DNA from: Planctobacterium sp965279005
Lineage (GTDB): Bacteria; Pseudomonadota; Gammaproteobacteria; Enterobacterales; Alteromonadaceae
Direction: 5' to 3'
Assembly: GCA_965279005.1 (NCBI GenBank)
Contig: CBDIHK010000030.1
Location: forward strand, 62,001-126,000
Length of the DNA stretch: 64,000 nt
Part shown: in pieces, positions 35,397-45,238 of the stretch
How the letters are laid out: each line of letters begins with the position of its first letter
Numbering within the stretch: the first letter of the stretch is position 1
Program-made: the position numbers and the translations under genes
The notes under the pieces: generated by a model
Told to the model about the DNA's origin: nothing
The model's input: only the letters and a program-made list of their open reading frames with translations
Database searches by the model: none

Positions 35397-35996
35397 ATGA
35401 ATTACATTGCCCATATCCAACTAGCACATTGCTCCAACACCTCAATGTTAGGTAACTTTTTAGGGGATTTTGTCAAGGGGCGGCAATACCTATCGTTGCC
35501 GGAAGAGTTACAGCATGGAGTGCTGTTGCACCGGAAAATTGACCAATTCACCGACCAACATCCTTTCGTCAGTAGGCTGGCCAGCACCTTCCCCAAGCAC
35601 TTAAGACGGATGGCGGGTGTTGCGCTAGATATCTACTTTGACCATTTACTAGTGCAGCACTGGCAACGCTTTAATCAGGTTCCATTGCAAGATTTATTAA
35701 GCGAGTTTTACCTTGAGCTGGAAAGTTGCGAAATCCAAGACATTAAGCGATACCAAGGCGTCCGGGCTAGTTTAGTTAAACATCGTTGGTTAGCCGATTA
35801 CCAAGAGCCGGAAACCTGTTTACAGGCATTCTACGCGATAGAGCGCAGGCTAAACCACAGGGTAAGCTTTGCTGAAGGTGCTTGGAAGCATATCGCAAAT
35901 GAGCTCGCTGACGAGTTCGAAGCCTTTCCGGTTTTTTATCGTGAACTTGTGGACTTTGTGCAAAGCAGTGGAAAGCAAAGATTAGCGCCAAATTAA
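35397..35996 (+). CDS. acpH: Acyl carrier protein phosphodiesterase
   Basis: Removes the 4'-phosphopantetheine group from acyl carrier protein. 199 aa, HD-type metal enzyme; starts MNYIAHIQLA and has GNFLGDFVKG, then LHRKIDQFTDQHP and an ALDIYFDHLL block that together supply the metal-binding His and Asp residues seen in AcpH. Its end overlaps the convergent tdk gene by 15 bases. Single-gene unit after the chemoreceptor. Confidence 0.92.
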   Translation: MNYIAHIQLAHCSNTSMLGNFLGDFVKGRQYLSLPEELQHGVLLHRKIDQFTDQHPFVSRLASTFPKHLRRMAGVALDIYFDHLLVQHWQRFNQVPLQDLLSEFYLELESCEIQDIKRYQGVRASLVKHRWLADYQEPETCLQAFYAIERRLNHRVSFAEGAWKHIANELADEFEAFPVFYRELVDFVQSSGKQRLAPN

Positions 35997-36560
35997 TTCG
36001 GCAAAGTGTTTGCGGCACATAGATTCATAGCTATCGTTGCCACCTACTTGGATCTGCTCACCTTGGCTTACAGGGTTACCATCGCCGTCCCGGCGCACCA
36101 CAAAGTTGGCTTTGCGGCCACAAAAACATACGGTTTTTAGTTCTTCAATCTTGTCAGCCCAGGCTAATAGATAGTGGCTGCCTTCGAAAGTTTCACCCAA
36201 AAAGTCTGTTCGCAGTCCATAAGCTAGTACTGGAATTTTTAGGGTGTCCACGATGCTGGTAAGCTGCTGGATCTGGCGCTTGCACAAGAACTGGGCTTCG
36301 TCGATCAATACACAATCTATGGCTTGGCTGGTGTGCAGTACCTGCACCTGCTCCAGCATATTCATTTCAGGCGTGAATAAATGAGCATCGGCTTGCAGTC
36401 CTATGCGTGAGGTTATTTTGCCGACACCATACCTGTCATCTAACGCCGCAGTGAAAAGTTCTACGTGCATTCCGCGCTCCCTATAGTTATAGGCAGACTG
36501 GAGTAGGGTGGTGGATTTGCCAGCATTCATTGCTGAATAGTAGAAGTAAAGCTGTGCCAT
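35982..36560 (-). CDS. tdk: Thymidine kinase
   Basis: Phosphorylates thymidine to dTMP in the salvage pathway. 192 aa: P-loop SAMNAGKST, the DEAQFL Walker B, the lasso and substrate region (YGLRTDFLGETFEGS) and zinc-binding cysteines (VCFCGRKA and a late SMCRKHF), all as in type II bacterial enzymes. The gene is convergent with acpH. Confidence 0.96.
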   Translation of the reverse strand: MAQLYFYYSAMNAGKSTTLLQSAYNYRERGMHVELFTAALDDRYGVGKITSRIGLQADAHLFTPEMNMLEQVQVLHTSQAIDCVLIDEAQFLCKRQIQQLTSIVDTLKIPVLAYGLRTDFLGETFEGSHYLLAWADKIEELKTVCFCGRKANFVVRRDGDGNPVSQGEQIQVGGNDSYESMCRKHFAELIWR

Positions 36561-36711
36561 TGGATTTTAGATTTATTCAAGTTGCTGCTATTGTGCATCA
36601 ACTGGCGAAGAGTTGCATCTGGTAGCAAATCTATTAAGTATCTAGCGTGTGCTGTTATTTAGCGCTACTATGGAATAGTGCTCGGGAAAGTAAAACAGGG
36701 CAAAAATCAAT

Positions 36712-37335
36712 ATGTTAAGTAATAAATTACAATGGCTGGCAGTTATCGCGGGATTAGTTTCATGCCCTTTATCTGCGCAGTGGTTCGAAAAAAATTATGT
36801 CTTTGCATCTGGCGCGTACAGCGATGTGGATGTGGATTATGGCTCTGAAGGCAATGCGGGCTTCACCCTGGGGTTTGGCACTGAAATACATCGGCAATGG
36901 TATGCGGAGGTGGGCTATAGCCAGTTTGCATCAGACTTTTCAGCTTTGTCGGCCGACCAAATCAGCAATGCCACCCAGGGACTCGACGCCGGTAACGATG
37001 CATCGGGCTTGTACCTAGGCTTTTTAGGCAAGGCCTCTGGGCAAACCGGGGAGTTGTTTTATCGGCTCGGTATAATGGGGTTGGACTACCAAAGCCAAGC
37101 GTTGAGGTTTGACGGGGACTGTGGTGGTGGCACTGAACAGGCTTTAACCACAGTTGGCGGCGATAATGTTGTTGTCTGCGATAAGGACGATTCTGACATC
37201 GCTGGTATGATCGGGGTGGGCTTTGACACCTACCTTGGATTTAACTCCCAAATTAGGTTGAGTTTTGATCATATCCGGGCAAGTGACAGTATTTCTATAA
37301 ATACGATACAGATAGGATATAGATACAGCTTCTGA
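36712..37335 (+). CDS. Small outer-membrane beta-barrel protein
   Basis: 207 aa with a signal peptide (about 1-23, ending LSAQ) and about eight amphipathic strands ending in the aromatic C-terminus GYRYSF expected for BAM-assembled barrels. Resembles the OmpW/OmpA-like small porin fold. A Cys pair in the third or fourth loop (DCGGG, VVCDK) may form a disulfide. Function unknown. DUF3081 follows 14 bases later. Confidence 0.8.
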   Translation: MLSNKLQWLAVIAGLVSCPLSAQWFEKNYVFASGAYSDVDVDYGSEGNAGFTLGFGTEIHRQWYAEVGYSQFASDFSALSADQISNATQGLDAGNDASGLYLGFLGKASGQTGELFYRLGIMGLDYQSQALRFDGDCGGGTEQALTTVGGDNVVVCDKDDSDIAGMIGVGFDTYLGFNSQIRLSFDHIRASDSISINTIQIGYRYSF

Positions 37336-37349
37336 GCTGTAAGCTGACC

Positions 37350-37607
37350 ATGAAAAATGAATTAGATAGCAAATTTGTGTTGCGTGTGTTCGATAAAATC
37401 CGCAACCACGGTACCAAACAAGACGACGCTTATTTTTTGGAGGGGGTCACCGCGCGAACTGATTTCGACGGCTACACCCTTTACCTAAGTGATGCCCTGG
37501 TATCGTTGAGCTTTGGCTTCCACAACCAATACCATATCGACTACCAAGACCATGAGCACTTTGAGCAGTTTGAAAAAAAGCTCAAAACCATCAACCAAAA
37601 CTACTAG
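37350..37607 (+). CDS. DUF3081 family protein
   Basis: 85-aa acidic cytoplasmic protein with the sequence pattern of the DUF3081 family of marine gammaproteobacteria (DKIRNHGTKQDDAYFLEGV, then FHNQYHIDY). No known function. It lies 14 bases after the barrel gene, possibly in one transcript, and is convergent with smrB. Confidence 0.8.
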   Translation: MKNELDSKFVLRVFDKIRNHGTKQDDAYFLEGVTARTDFDGYTLYLSDALVSLSFGFHNQYHIDYQDHEHFEQFEKKLKTINQNY

Positions 37608-37620
37608 AACCGGCTTTATG

Positions 37621-38157
37621 CTAACGTCCCTCTAGTTGCAGCAGTATATGTTCTGGAGGCGTTAGCAATACTAGCAAGGCGCCTTTGCCACCCCATTCCA
37701 AAGGCGCTTCGTGGAACCCCACCACATCGGGGTGTTGCACTAACCAGTTGGGAATATGCTGTTTTAGGATACGGCTGCCAATACCATGCACTATGCAAAT
37801 ACAGTAGTAGTGTTGTTTTTTAGCGTAATGCAGTAAATCGGCAATTTCGGCCTTGGCGTTTTCCCGGTTGTAGCCGTGTAAATCCAAGGTCACTTCTGGT
37901 GCATAAATGCCTTGGCGCAGCCTTTTCACTTCGCCGGAAAAGGTTTTGTTCCTTGAATACTTGAGGGGCTGGGTTAGGTCAAAGTGTGCCTGGAAACCGT
38001 CGGAAAATTCAAAGCTGGCCCTTGACCGCTTTTGCTCTTGCTGGCGCCGTTTATTCTGCAAAATCTTTTGGTTTTGCAGTTTCTTGTTCCTGGGTAAAGT
38101 GACCTTGTCTTGAGCCAGCGGCTTTATTCCTGCCACAGCATCCCGAAACAATTGCAC
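37621..38157 (-). CDS. smrB: SmrB, Smr-domain endonuclease of ribosome rescue
   Basis: Cleaves mRNA between collided ribosomes. The Smr domain is at the C-terminus: LDLHGYNRENAKAEI, then VHGIGSRILKQHIPNWL and APLEWGGKGALLVLL. The frame is open upstream to 38286, but a GTG at 38157 (MQLFRDAVAGIKPL) has GGAG eight bases before it, and 178 aa matches the family (about 180). I therefore prefer it over the ATG at 38277. Divergent from prmB, as in Shewanella-like genomes. Confidence 0.88.
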   Translation of the reverse strand: MQLFRDAVAGIKPLAQDKVTLPRNKKLQNQKILQNKRRQQEQKRSRASFEFSDGFQAHFDLTQPLKYSRNKTFSGEVKRLRQGIYAPEVTLDLHGYNRENAKAEIADLLHYAKKQHYYCICIVHGIGSRILKQHIPNWLVQHPDVVGFHEAPLEWGGKGALLVLLTPPEHILLQLEGR

Positions 38158-38365
38158 ACCGTCATCTCCAGCCTGCCCATTGGCAGAGTCTTCAGGTGTT
38201 TTGGGGTATGAGTCAGGCCGTTTCAATGGGGTAATAGGATTGTCTAAAATTGGCGCAACCTTAATGCCTGCGGCCATTGATTGCAAGCCGCGTGAAATTA
38301 GCAGTCGTTAACTGGCCGGTTAGTGGTTACACTATGCCATTAGATTTTTATTTAGGAGTACCATC

Positions 38366-39310
38366 GTGGCCCCCACAAGCCAATTCCAACCAGCTGAGTT
38401 GCATGAGGCGCTTACCGAACTCGATTCTATCTTGGATGTCGCCAGGTGGGTTTTATCCCAATTTAATAAACACAACCTGTATTTTGGTCACGGCAGCGAT
38501 AATGCCTGGGACGAGGCATTGACCCTAATTGGACAAGTTTTGCACTTACCATTGCCGATACATACTGATTTTTTACCCGCAAAAATCACCAAGTCTGAAC
38601 GCAAGGCCATCATCGACTTGGTACAACGCCGGGTGAATGAACGTATTCCGGTAGCTTACCTCACTAACCACGCATGGTTTGCAGGCCTGCCTTTTTATGT
38701 GGATGAAAGGGTACTGGTACCGCGTTCGCCGTTTGCTGAACTGATAGGCAATGGCTTTGAAAACCATTTAAACCACGAACCGCTGCAAATTTTAGACATG
38801 TGTGCTGGCAGCGCCTGCATTGCTATCGCCTGTGCCTATGCTTTCCCTAACAGCCATGTAGATGCGGTCGATATTAGCCAGGATGCGTTGCAGGTAGCGG
38901 ATATTAATATCCAAGAGCACGGTTTGTCTGACCGGGTTTATGCTATCCAGTCTGATCTGTTTAGCGCATTGGAAGGCCAACGTTATGATCTGATTATCTG
39001 CAATCCACCCTATGTTGACGCAGAGGATATGGCAGATTTGCCCGAAGAATTCCACCACGAGCCAAGGTTGGGTTTAGAGGCAGGCAATGATGGCCTGGAT
39101 CTGGTGAAGAAGATTTTGCAGCAAGCCCCGAATCATCTAACCGATAACGGATGGTTATTTGTGGAAGTGGGCAACTCTCTGGTACATATGCCTGAGGCAT
39201 TTAGTGGCCTGCCGCTGCATTGGGTTAACCTAGAGCAGGGTGGCGATGGCATTTTTGCCATTAATAAAGAGCAATTAGTCACATTCTTGGAAGGGGAACA
39301 AGACGCATAA
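38366..39310 (+). CDS. prmB: 50S ribosomal protein L3 glutamine methyltransferase
   Basis: SAM-dependent N5-glutamine methylation of ribosomal protein L3. 314 aa with SAM-binding LDMCAGSACIAIA and the catalytic NPPY (ICNPPYVDAEDM), followed by EFHHEPRLGLEAGNDGL, the PrmB-specific version of that region. GTG start with GGAG eight bases upstream. Its stop overlaps the aroC start by one base, so the two are coupled. Confidence 0.96.
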   Translation: MAPTSQFQPAELHEALTELDSILDVARWVLSQFNKHNLYFGHGSDNAWDEALTLIGQVLHLPLPIHTDFLPAKITKSERKAIIDLVQRRVNERIPVAYLTNHAWFAGLPFYVDERVLVPRSPFAELIGNGFENHLNHEPLQILDMCAGSACIAIACAYAFPNSHVDAVDISQDALQVADINIQEHGLSDRVYAIQSDLFSALEGQRYDLIICNPPYVDAEDMADLPEEFHHEPRLGLEAGNDGLDLVKKILQQAPNHLTDNGWLFVEVGNSLVHMPEAFSGLPLHWVNLEQGGDGIFAINKEQLVTFLEGEQDA

Positions 39311-40422
39311 TGTCAGGAAATAGTTTTGGAAAGTTATTCACAGTAAGCACCTTCGGTGAAAGCCACGGTATTGCAATAGGTGGCGTAGTCGATGGCTGTC
39401 CTCCTGGATTGGAGCTCAGCGAAGCCGATATGCAGGTGGATTTGGATCGCCGTAAACCTGGTACCTCCCGATATACAACCGCCCGGCGCGAAGATGACGA
39501 AGTACAAATTCTGTCGGGTGTATTTGAGGGCAAAACCACAGGGACTTCTATCGGTTTGTTAATCAAGAATAAGGATCAGCGTTCCAAAGACTATTCCAAA
39601 ATAAAAGATATCTTTAGGCCTGGCCATGCTGATTACACCTACCAGCAAAAGTATGGCACCCGGGATTACCGAGGCGGTGGGCGCTCTTCAGCGCGGGAAA
39701 CAGCTATTCGGGTAGCGGCGGGCGCGATTGCCAAGAAGTACCTGAAACAAGTGCACAATATCGACGTTATAGGCTACCTGTCCCAGCTAGGGCCTATTGC
39801 GATGGAATTTAAACAACCGGCCAGCATCAACGACAATCCGTTTTTCTGTCCAGATCCGGCCAAATTGGACGACCTTGACCAGTATATGCGTGACCTGAAA
39901 AAACAAGGAGATTCGGTGGGCGCAAAAGTTAGCGTAGTGGCCACCAATATGCCGGTTGGTTTGGGCGAACCGGTATTTGACCGTTTGGATGCTGAAATTG
40001 CCCATGCCCTGATGGGCATTAATGCAGTAAAAGGTGTTGAGATCGGTGATGGCTTTGATGTTGTCACCCAAAAAGGCAGCGAACACCGGGATGAACTCAC
40101 TCCAGGTGGATTTAAGTCAAATCGATCAGGCGGCGTATTAGGTGGTATCAGCACGGGCCAGGATGTGGTTGCCCATATGGCGCTGAAACCGACTTCAAGC
40201 ATTAGTGTACCGGGTGAAACCATCGATATCCGGGGTGATAGTGCTGAAATTATTACCAAAGGCCGCCACGATCCCTGTGTCGGGATCCGTGCCGTGCCTA
40301 TTGCGGAAGCCATGTTGGCTTTGGTCTTGATGGATCACTTGCTCAGGCACCGCGCGCAAAATGCACTGGTGTCGTCCGAGACGCCTGTGATCGCTGGTCA
40401 AGCCCCGGCACAGGAAGGCTAG
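39310..40422 (+). CDS. aroC: Chorismate synthase
   Basis: Last step of the shikimate pathway: converts 5-enolpyruvylshikimate-3-phosphate to chorismate with reduced FMN. 370 aa with the family signatures GESHGIAIGGVVDGCPPG, GGGRSSARETAIRVA and GRHDPCVGIRAVPIAEAM. Full length; all signature regions intact. Coupled to prmB and followed by an MFS gene 10 bases later. Confidence 0.97.
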   Translation: MSGNSFGKLFTVSTFGESHGIAIGGVVDGCPPGLELSEADMQVDLDRRKPGTSRYTTARREDDEVQILSGVFEGKTTGTSIGLLIKNKDQRSKDYSKIKDIFRPGHADYTYQQKYGTRDYRGGGRSSARETAIRVAAGAIAKKYLKQVHNIDVIGYLSQLGPIAMEFKQPASINDNPFFCPDPAKLDDLDQYMRDLKKQGDSVGAKVSVVATNMPVGLGEPVFDRLDAEIAHALMGINAVKGVEIGDGFDVVTQKGSEHRDELTPGGFKSNRSGGVLGGISTGQDVVAHMALKPTSSISVPGETIDIRGDSAEIITKGRHDPCVGIRAVPIAEAMLALVLMDHLLRHRAQNALVSSETPVIAGQAPAQEG

Positions 40423-40432
40423 CCGGGCAGAC

Positions 40433-41587
40433 ATGCGCTTTAACCTGCTGTTCCTTGGGCTGGCCTATCTCTTCTATTATGGCCACTTGGGGGTCATCGT
40501 TCCTTTCCTGAGCCTTTACCTCGACGGTAAAGGCTTCAGCTCCGAGCAAATCGGTGAACTTATGGCTATCGTCACGGTAGCCCGGATCATCGGGCCAAAT
40601 TTGTGGTCAACCCTCGCTGACAAAACCCAAAAACGGCTACAAGTATTCCGGCTTGGCGCCTGCCTGACTTTCTTGAGCTTTTTGATTTTGTATCCCGCTG
40701 ATGGTTTTTGGTATATCACCCTGGCTATGGGGTTGGTCATGATGTTCTGGACTGCCATGGCACCGCAGATGGAAACGATCGCGCTAAACACTGTCTCAGG
40801 TGATGCAAAACGCTATTCTGTTATCCGTATGTGGGGCAGTGTCGGTTTTATCCTGTTTTCAATTGTCACTGGCTTCTTGGTGGATAGGTTTGGTGCTGCC
40901 GCGATGTTGTGGAGCGGTACCTTTTTGCTGGCAGCGCTGTTTCTGATGGCCATGCTGATAAAGTACCGGCAGGAGCCACAAACGAGTGCGGCGGATCGCG
41001 GCGGGATCTGGCAGCAAGCGCAAGCCAAGCCGTTTGTATTGTTTATCGTCGCTTCGATATTATTGCAGTTTAGCTTTGCCCCTTATTACAACTTTTTTGC
41101 CTTGTATATGGCTGACTATGGCTACAGTGCTTCAGATGTAGGCTGGTTGGTTTCATTGGGGGTTGCAGCAGAGGTAGTTATTTTTTTGATTGCAGGTAAG
41201 TTGCTCAACCAGTTTGGGATCAAGCTGTCTCTCATTTTTTGTATGTTGATTACAGCACTGCGTTGGTTTGTTTTGGGCACCGCCGCAGAGTATCCTTTGT
41301 TGCTATTGGCATCCCAGTGCATACATGCTTTTAGTTTCGGCCTTGCCCATGCCGCATCCATGAAATTTATCCATAGCCATTTTGAACCCAACTGCCAAGG
41401 CCGCGGGCAAGCGCTTTACGTTAGTTTGTCCTTTGGCATAGGCGGGGCATTTGGTAGCTATGTAGTTGGACAAATGTGGCAGCAAGGAGCTGGGGCCTTG
41501 TCATCTTTTGTTATGGCGACTATGGTGGCCTTATTGGCAGCTTTAGTGGTGCTGTTTATGCCGAATGACAAAACCGTTAGGGTCTAA
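40433..41587 (+). CDS. MFS transporter (HcaT-like)
   Basis: 384-aa major facilitator with about 12 membrane helices. N-terminal LAYLFYYGHLGVIVPFLSLY and the loop with RIIGPNLWSTLADKTQKR resemble the phenylpropionate/nucleoside-permease-like MFS group found after aroC in many gammaproteobacteria. Substrate unknown. It probably shares the prmB-aroC transcript. Its last four bases overlap the convergent protease-like gene. Confidence 0.88.
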   Translation: MRFNLLFLGLAYLFYYGHLGVIVPFLSLYLDGKGFSSEQIGELMAIVTVARIIGPNLWSTLADKTQKRLQVFRLGACLTFLSFLILYPADGFWYITLAMGLVMMFWTAMAPQMETIALNTVSGDAKRYSVIRMWGSVGFILFSIVTGFLVDRFGAAAMLWSGTFLLAALFLMAMLIKYRQEPQTSAADRGGIWQQAQAKPFVLFIVASILLQFSFAPYYNFFALYMADYGYSASDVGWLVSLGVAAEVVIFLIAGKLLNQFGIKLSLIFCMLITALRWFVLGTAAEYPLLLLASQCIHAFSFGLAHAASMKFIHSHFEPNCQGRGQALYVSLSFGIGGAFGSYVVGQMWQQGAGALSSFVMATMVALLAALVVLFMPNDKTVRV

Positions 41588-42792
41588 ACATCGCGATCCC
41601 AAAGGAATAGTTGGGCGTTTTCTTGATCGAGTTGGAAACGGAAAGCGCGCAGGAAGTTCATTCCCAAGAGGCCGTCGGCCTGCAAATCTTCAACCGGCAA
41701 TACCATGATGGCAATGTCTTCAACCTTGTATTCACCAATTGCTAAGCTAGCAAATTTGAAGGCTGTTCCCCTGACCCGTCCACCGGCAGTTTTCACCGTA
41801 TAGCGACCTAAAAACTCAGGGTTGTAACGCCGCAACCGGTCAAAGGTGGTACTGTTGACAACGGTGGTTGAAGCACCAGTATCAATCATTAATAACACTT
41901 CCTCGCTGTCATCCACCAGGGCGCTAACCAAGTAATGATCCCTGTCCTTGCTTAGGCTAATTCCTTCGCTGGCGATCCCGTCATCGGTTTCTTGCCGGGT
42001 GCGGATGCGCTGCAGGTTGCGCAAACGTTTAATTTCCTTGTCGTCGGACGGCAAGTAGGTGAGGATGCCCTCCATCATGCTGAACTGTCCCTGTTCGGCA
42101 TAAGCGTTTGCCAAGCTCACAAGCAGGTAACGGTTTTCGGGATCATAACCCAATAACGATTCCAGCATCGTGGCTAAAATATCCCAAGCGCCTACATCGG
42201 ATAAGCGATCCACCATCCGGCGCAACTGGCGGTTGATTTGGTTTTCAAGAACCTGGCTTAAATCTTCCGGCAGTTCGTTGCGCCTTAACTCATAATAGCT
42301 GGCCAACACCGCCGTAAAATCATCACGGGTTAGGTTGTCGGTGATTTCTAAATACAAAAAATAGGGATCATAAGGGAAGTTCTGCAAGAACAAGTGAATC
42401 AATTCGTAATACTCGTGGCCACGCCTATTCTCCCGAGCGTCTGCCATCGCAGAACGAATAGTGTCAAACCAGACTTTCCTGGTGCTGTCTGCAAGCTCCG
42501 GATTTTCGCCTAAAAGTTCGCTGTAAAGCCGCAGTGCCTCTGGGAAGTTCTTGTCGATAAAGGCGGTTTCTATGGCGGAGGGTGGGGTAACCGTCACCAC
42601 ACTGGGTTGGCGTTCTATCGCTTGTGACTGGAAGTCGACTTTAGCTTTTTCCAAATCCAAACCGCTCATTTCTAATTGTGAGTACAAATAGAAATTAAGG
42701 GCCAATGACAAGGCAAACAAGACAAAAAATATCAGGGCTATCAGGCGCACAGGTAAACAAATTTGGTGAAAGTGTATTAAGTTATGCCTCAA
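41584..42792 (-). CDS. Membrane-anchored retropepsin-like aspartic protease
   Basis: 402 aa: a short cytoplasmic start, one membrane helix (about 13-34), a helical TPR-like region (about 60-250), then a retropepsin-like domain with the active-site MIDTGAST (Asp about 304), a flap-like region and GLLGMNFL near the end, the second hydrophobic-Gly motif. Single-domain members act as homodimers. The substrate is unknown; the periplasmic location is inferred from one N-terminal helix followed by a polar body. Confidence 0.85.
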   Translation of the reverse strand: MRHNLIHFHQICLPVRLIALIFFVLFALSLALNFYLYSQLEMSGLDLEKAKVDFQSQAIERQPSVVTVTPPSAIETAFIDKNFPEALRLYSELLGENPELADSTRKVWFDTIRSAMADARENRRGHEYYELIHLFLQNFPYDPYFLYLEITDNLTRDDFTAVLASYYELRRNELPEDLSQVLENQINRQLRRMVDRLSDVGAWDILATMLESLLGYDPENRYLLVSLANAYAEQGQFSMMEGILTYLPSDDKEIKRLRNLQRIRTRQETDDGIASEGISLSKDRDHYLVSALVDDSEEVLLMIDTGASTTVVNSTTFDRLRRYNPEFLGRYTVKTAGGRVRGTAFKFASLAIGEYKVEDIAIMVLPVEDLQADGLLGMNFLRAFRFQLDQENAQLFLWDRDV

Positions 42793-42916
42793 GCTTGGGT
42801 AGGCGTCAAGGCAAGCTGAAAATATTGTGTGTAGGTTCAGGTTTAGTTAATTAATTTCGATTTTGCAAGCAAGGCGCAGCTAAACTGGTCTTATATCGAT
42901 TTGGGAGGCCAAACGA

Positions 42917-43156
42917 ATGTTAGCGTGTGATCTACATGACTATTTTGAAATAGTCTGCATGTTCCATTACCAGGTTAATGCTCACTTGAAAGATGGTAGC
43001 AATCACATTGGTAAAGCAGTTGATATCAAAACAAAAAAAGGCGAAGAGTACCTGGTGTTAAAGGCTGCTGTAGCTGTTCAGGAGGTCTCGCTAAGCAGCA
43101 TAAAAAAAATAGAGGTTATAACGCCTAATGCCCGGTTTAAGCAAATAGTGCTTTAG
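42917..43156 (+). CDS. rof: Rof (YaeO)-like Rho-binding antiterminator
   Basis: 79-aa small beta-barrel protein. It follows the E. coli Rof pattern: LACDLHDYFEIVCMFHYQV, the LKDG turn, then KKGEEYLVLKA and the terminal LSSIKKIEV strand. Rof binds Rho and blocks RNA entry, reducing Rho-dependent termination. ATG with GAGG about nine bases before it. Divergent from the aspartic protease gene. Confidence 0.85.
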   Translation: MLACDLHDYFEIVCMFHYQVNAHLKDGSNHIGKAVDIKTKKGEEYLVLKAAVAVQEVSLSSIKKIEVITPNARFKQIVL

Positions 43157-43174
43157 CGTGAGTAAACAGTCGCC

Positions 43175-43639
43175 TTATCCCCGTATTGCCCTGATTTGCT
43201 TCTGCGCCTCAGGACGCAGGTCAGTCTGGTTGACGCGCTGGAAGTAATCGATGGCCTTGGTTTTGTCTTTGGCGACGCCACGGCCAAACCGATACATCTC
43301 CCCTAGGTAATAGCTGGCAACATCATCACCAGCGTTACTTTGCTCTCGAAGTAGAGGTAATCCTTGTTGGTACAGTGAGGTCGCCCGGTTAAAGTCCATG
43401 GCAACACCTTCACCTTTTTCGTACATACGCGCCAGCTCGTAAAACGCCAGCGGGTACTTTGCCTCCACTAGCCGGTGGTAACCCTTTTGTGCTGTAGCGT
43501 AATCCAAATCAAACAAATGGGCCTGCCGGGTATCCAGGTATAGGATGTTAATTTCCCGCTCAGCATTGCCTGTTTCTATATAGTCATAGATACCCACGCC
43601 TAACACTGCGAGTATGATAATTACGACTAGCGTTTTCAT
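43175..43639 (-). CDS. SEL1-repeat protein, membrane anchored
   Basis: 154 aa with an N-terminal membrane helix (about 3-22) and two or three SEL1-type repeats (YELARMYEKGEGVAMDFNRA, YYLGEMYRFGRGVAKDKTKA). SEL1 repeats mediate protein contacts. Last gene of a three-gene cluster; it starts three bases after the coiled-coil protein's stop. Role unknown, probably a periplasm-facing adaptor for its two neighbours. Confidence 0.8.
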   Translation of the reverse strand: MKTLVVIIILAVLGVGIYDYIETGNAEREINILYLDTRQAHLFDLDYATAQKGYHRLVEAKYPLAFYELARMYEKGEGVAMDFNRATSLYQQGLPLLREQSNAGDDVASYYLGEMYRFGRGVAKDKTKAIDYFQRVNQTDLRPEAQKQIRAIRG

Positions 43640-43642
43640 TAT

Positions 43643-45238
43643 TTAATCCTCACACAGTTTTCTAGCCACTGATTCCCCAAATGAACAACTCGACAATGAA
43701 TCTTCGGTAATAGTCAATTTATGGCGCCAGCAACCATAGGCTTGGTTTACGCACGGACCGCCGCGCGGATCCAAGCAGGATGGAGAACCTTCCACCGGCT
43801 CAGGGTTGTAGCTGATTCTAGCGGTGCCACTGGATGACGAGGTGGCGGCACAAATACAGGTAAGTAATCCTACACCTTCACTACCGCGAAATAATGATCG
43901 TGACAGGCTGGCCACCATATCTGGCCCTGCTTCTTGCAAGCGGCCATTAATAGCGGCAATTTTGCGCTCTGAAATGTCGCCACAATCGACAGGGGAGGCG
44001 CTGCCACCCGGCTGGTATACTGGGATAGGGTCTGTGGTGCCCGGCGAACCCTCTGGTACGCCATTGGGATTATCTTCCCTTAGCCGTGCAAGATATTGTT
44101 CTCTTGAAAGCCGGGCTTGTTCCTCCCGTTGCTTGCGCCTGGCAGCTAGGTCTGCCTTGCGTTCAGCTTCCATTTTTTTGGCCTTGCTCCTAATCGCAGC
44201 CACTAGTTCTTTAATGCGGGTATTAGTACTTTGGTCAAGGCTGTATAGGGCGATAAACCTATCCCTATCGTTGATCAAGCGGCGAAGCTCACCATTGGTT
44301 TCTTGGTCAACTTCTATATAGGCCAGGCTGCCCATACGGATACCGTAAAGCTTATCGTATAATTCTGCCGCAGCTTTTTCCCGTGCTTGGTAATCTGCCC
44401 ATTTTTCACCAAACACTTTTAATTCCCAAGGCTGGTAGCGCTTTCCAATCAACAATCCGTCGGTGTAAACCTTTTCCAGGTTAGCGTCGTTGTTATCAAT
44501 GCGGTACCACTCTTTGTCTTTATCATCCCAAATCAATATCGGACCCGAGCGTTCATCAACTGGCCGGTACAGGTAGGAAGGGCCTTTTGGCACATAAGGG
44601 CCGCCATCGGCAATGTCGCTGCCAAACTTTTTCAGAGCGCGTTGCTTTTCGTTGAAGAAAAAGTCATAGGTACCTGCGCCCAACATGTTTTCATTGCGTT
44701 CTTTATCGATGTTCGCGGCAAGCTTGTCTGTCGCATTTAGCATGCGCTCGGTCACTTCGCCGTATTTTTTTAGGATACCCCCGATAAAAGGCACCTTTTC
44801 GCCCTTGTCAGTGAGTAACTTGGCCAAGTAAGTCATGTGCATCGCCAGTGGGCCGCCACGGCGCTGGCTTGCTTTGTCGTGGAAGTCTTTGAGTGCATAG
44901 GCCATGTCCAGCGTTTCGGTTACCTTGCCGCCGTGTTCCGTAAAGCGCTTCAGGGTTTTGGAGTGGCTTGCAAGCTGATCCCGCACCTTCTTAATTTGTT
45001 GCTCAATTGCATCGCGTTCAGGGCCTTTGGGCAGTCGGGCAACTATATCCCTTACCTTGCCCAGTCCTCCGTGGGCGTCGGCCACCCAGGCCTCAGTTTC
45101 TTGCACTGACTCAAGTACCGAACGGAACTGAGCATCGGTTTCGGCCAGTGCCTGTTGTTCATCGTAGGCGTGGGCAAAACCGCATACTGTCATAAACATG
45201 CACAAGCAAATGATTAAGTGTGTTTTACAATTCTTCAT
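43643..45238 (-). CDS. Secreted coiled-coil protein with Cys-rich C-terminus, unknown function
   Basis: 531 aa. Signal peptide (about 1-24, ending GFAHA), an extended helical N-terminal half, a middle region with a WYRID-type beta segment, a charged Lys/Arg/Glu coiled coil (about 345-400), a Pro/Gly linker and a C-terminal 115 residues with eight or more cysteines, likely disulfide bonded. No family recognised. Overlaps the LamG gene by four bases and is followed at once by the SEL1 gene, so the three form a secreted-protein operon. Confidence 0.75.
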   Translation of the reverse strand: MKNCKTHLIICLCMFMTVCGFAHAYDEQQALAETDAQFRSVLESVQETEAWVADAHGGLGKVRDIVARLPKGPERDAIEQQIKKVRDQLASHSKTLKRFTEHGGKVTETLDMAYALKDFHDKASQRRGGPLAMHMTYLAKLLTDKGEKVPFIGGILKKYGEVTERMLNATDKLAANIDKERNENMLGAGTYDFFFNEKQRALKKFGSDIADGGPYVPKGPSYLYRPVDERSGPILIWDDKDKEWYRIDNNDANLEKVYTDGLLIGKRYQPWELKVFGEKWADYQAREKAAAELYDKLYGIRMGSLAYIEVDQETNGELRRLINDRDRFIALYSLDQSTNTRIKELVAAIRSKAKKMEAERKADLAARRKQREEQARLSREQYLARLREDNPNGVPEGSPGTTDPIPVYQPGGSASPVDCGDISERKIAAINGRLQEAGPDMVASLSRSLFRGSEGVGLLTCICAATSSSSGTARISYNPEPVEGSPSCLDPRGGPCVNQAYGCWRHKLTITEDSLSSCSFGESVARKLCED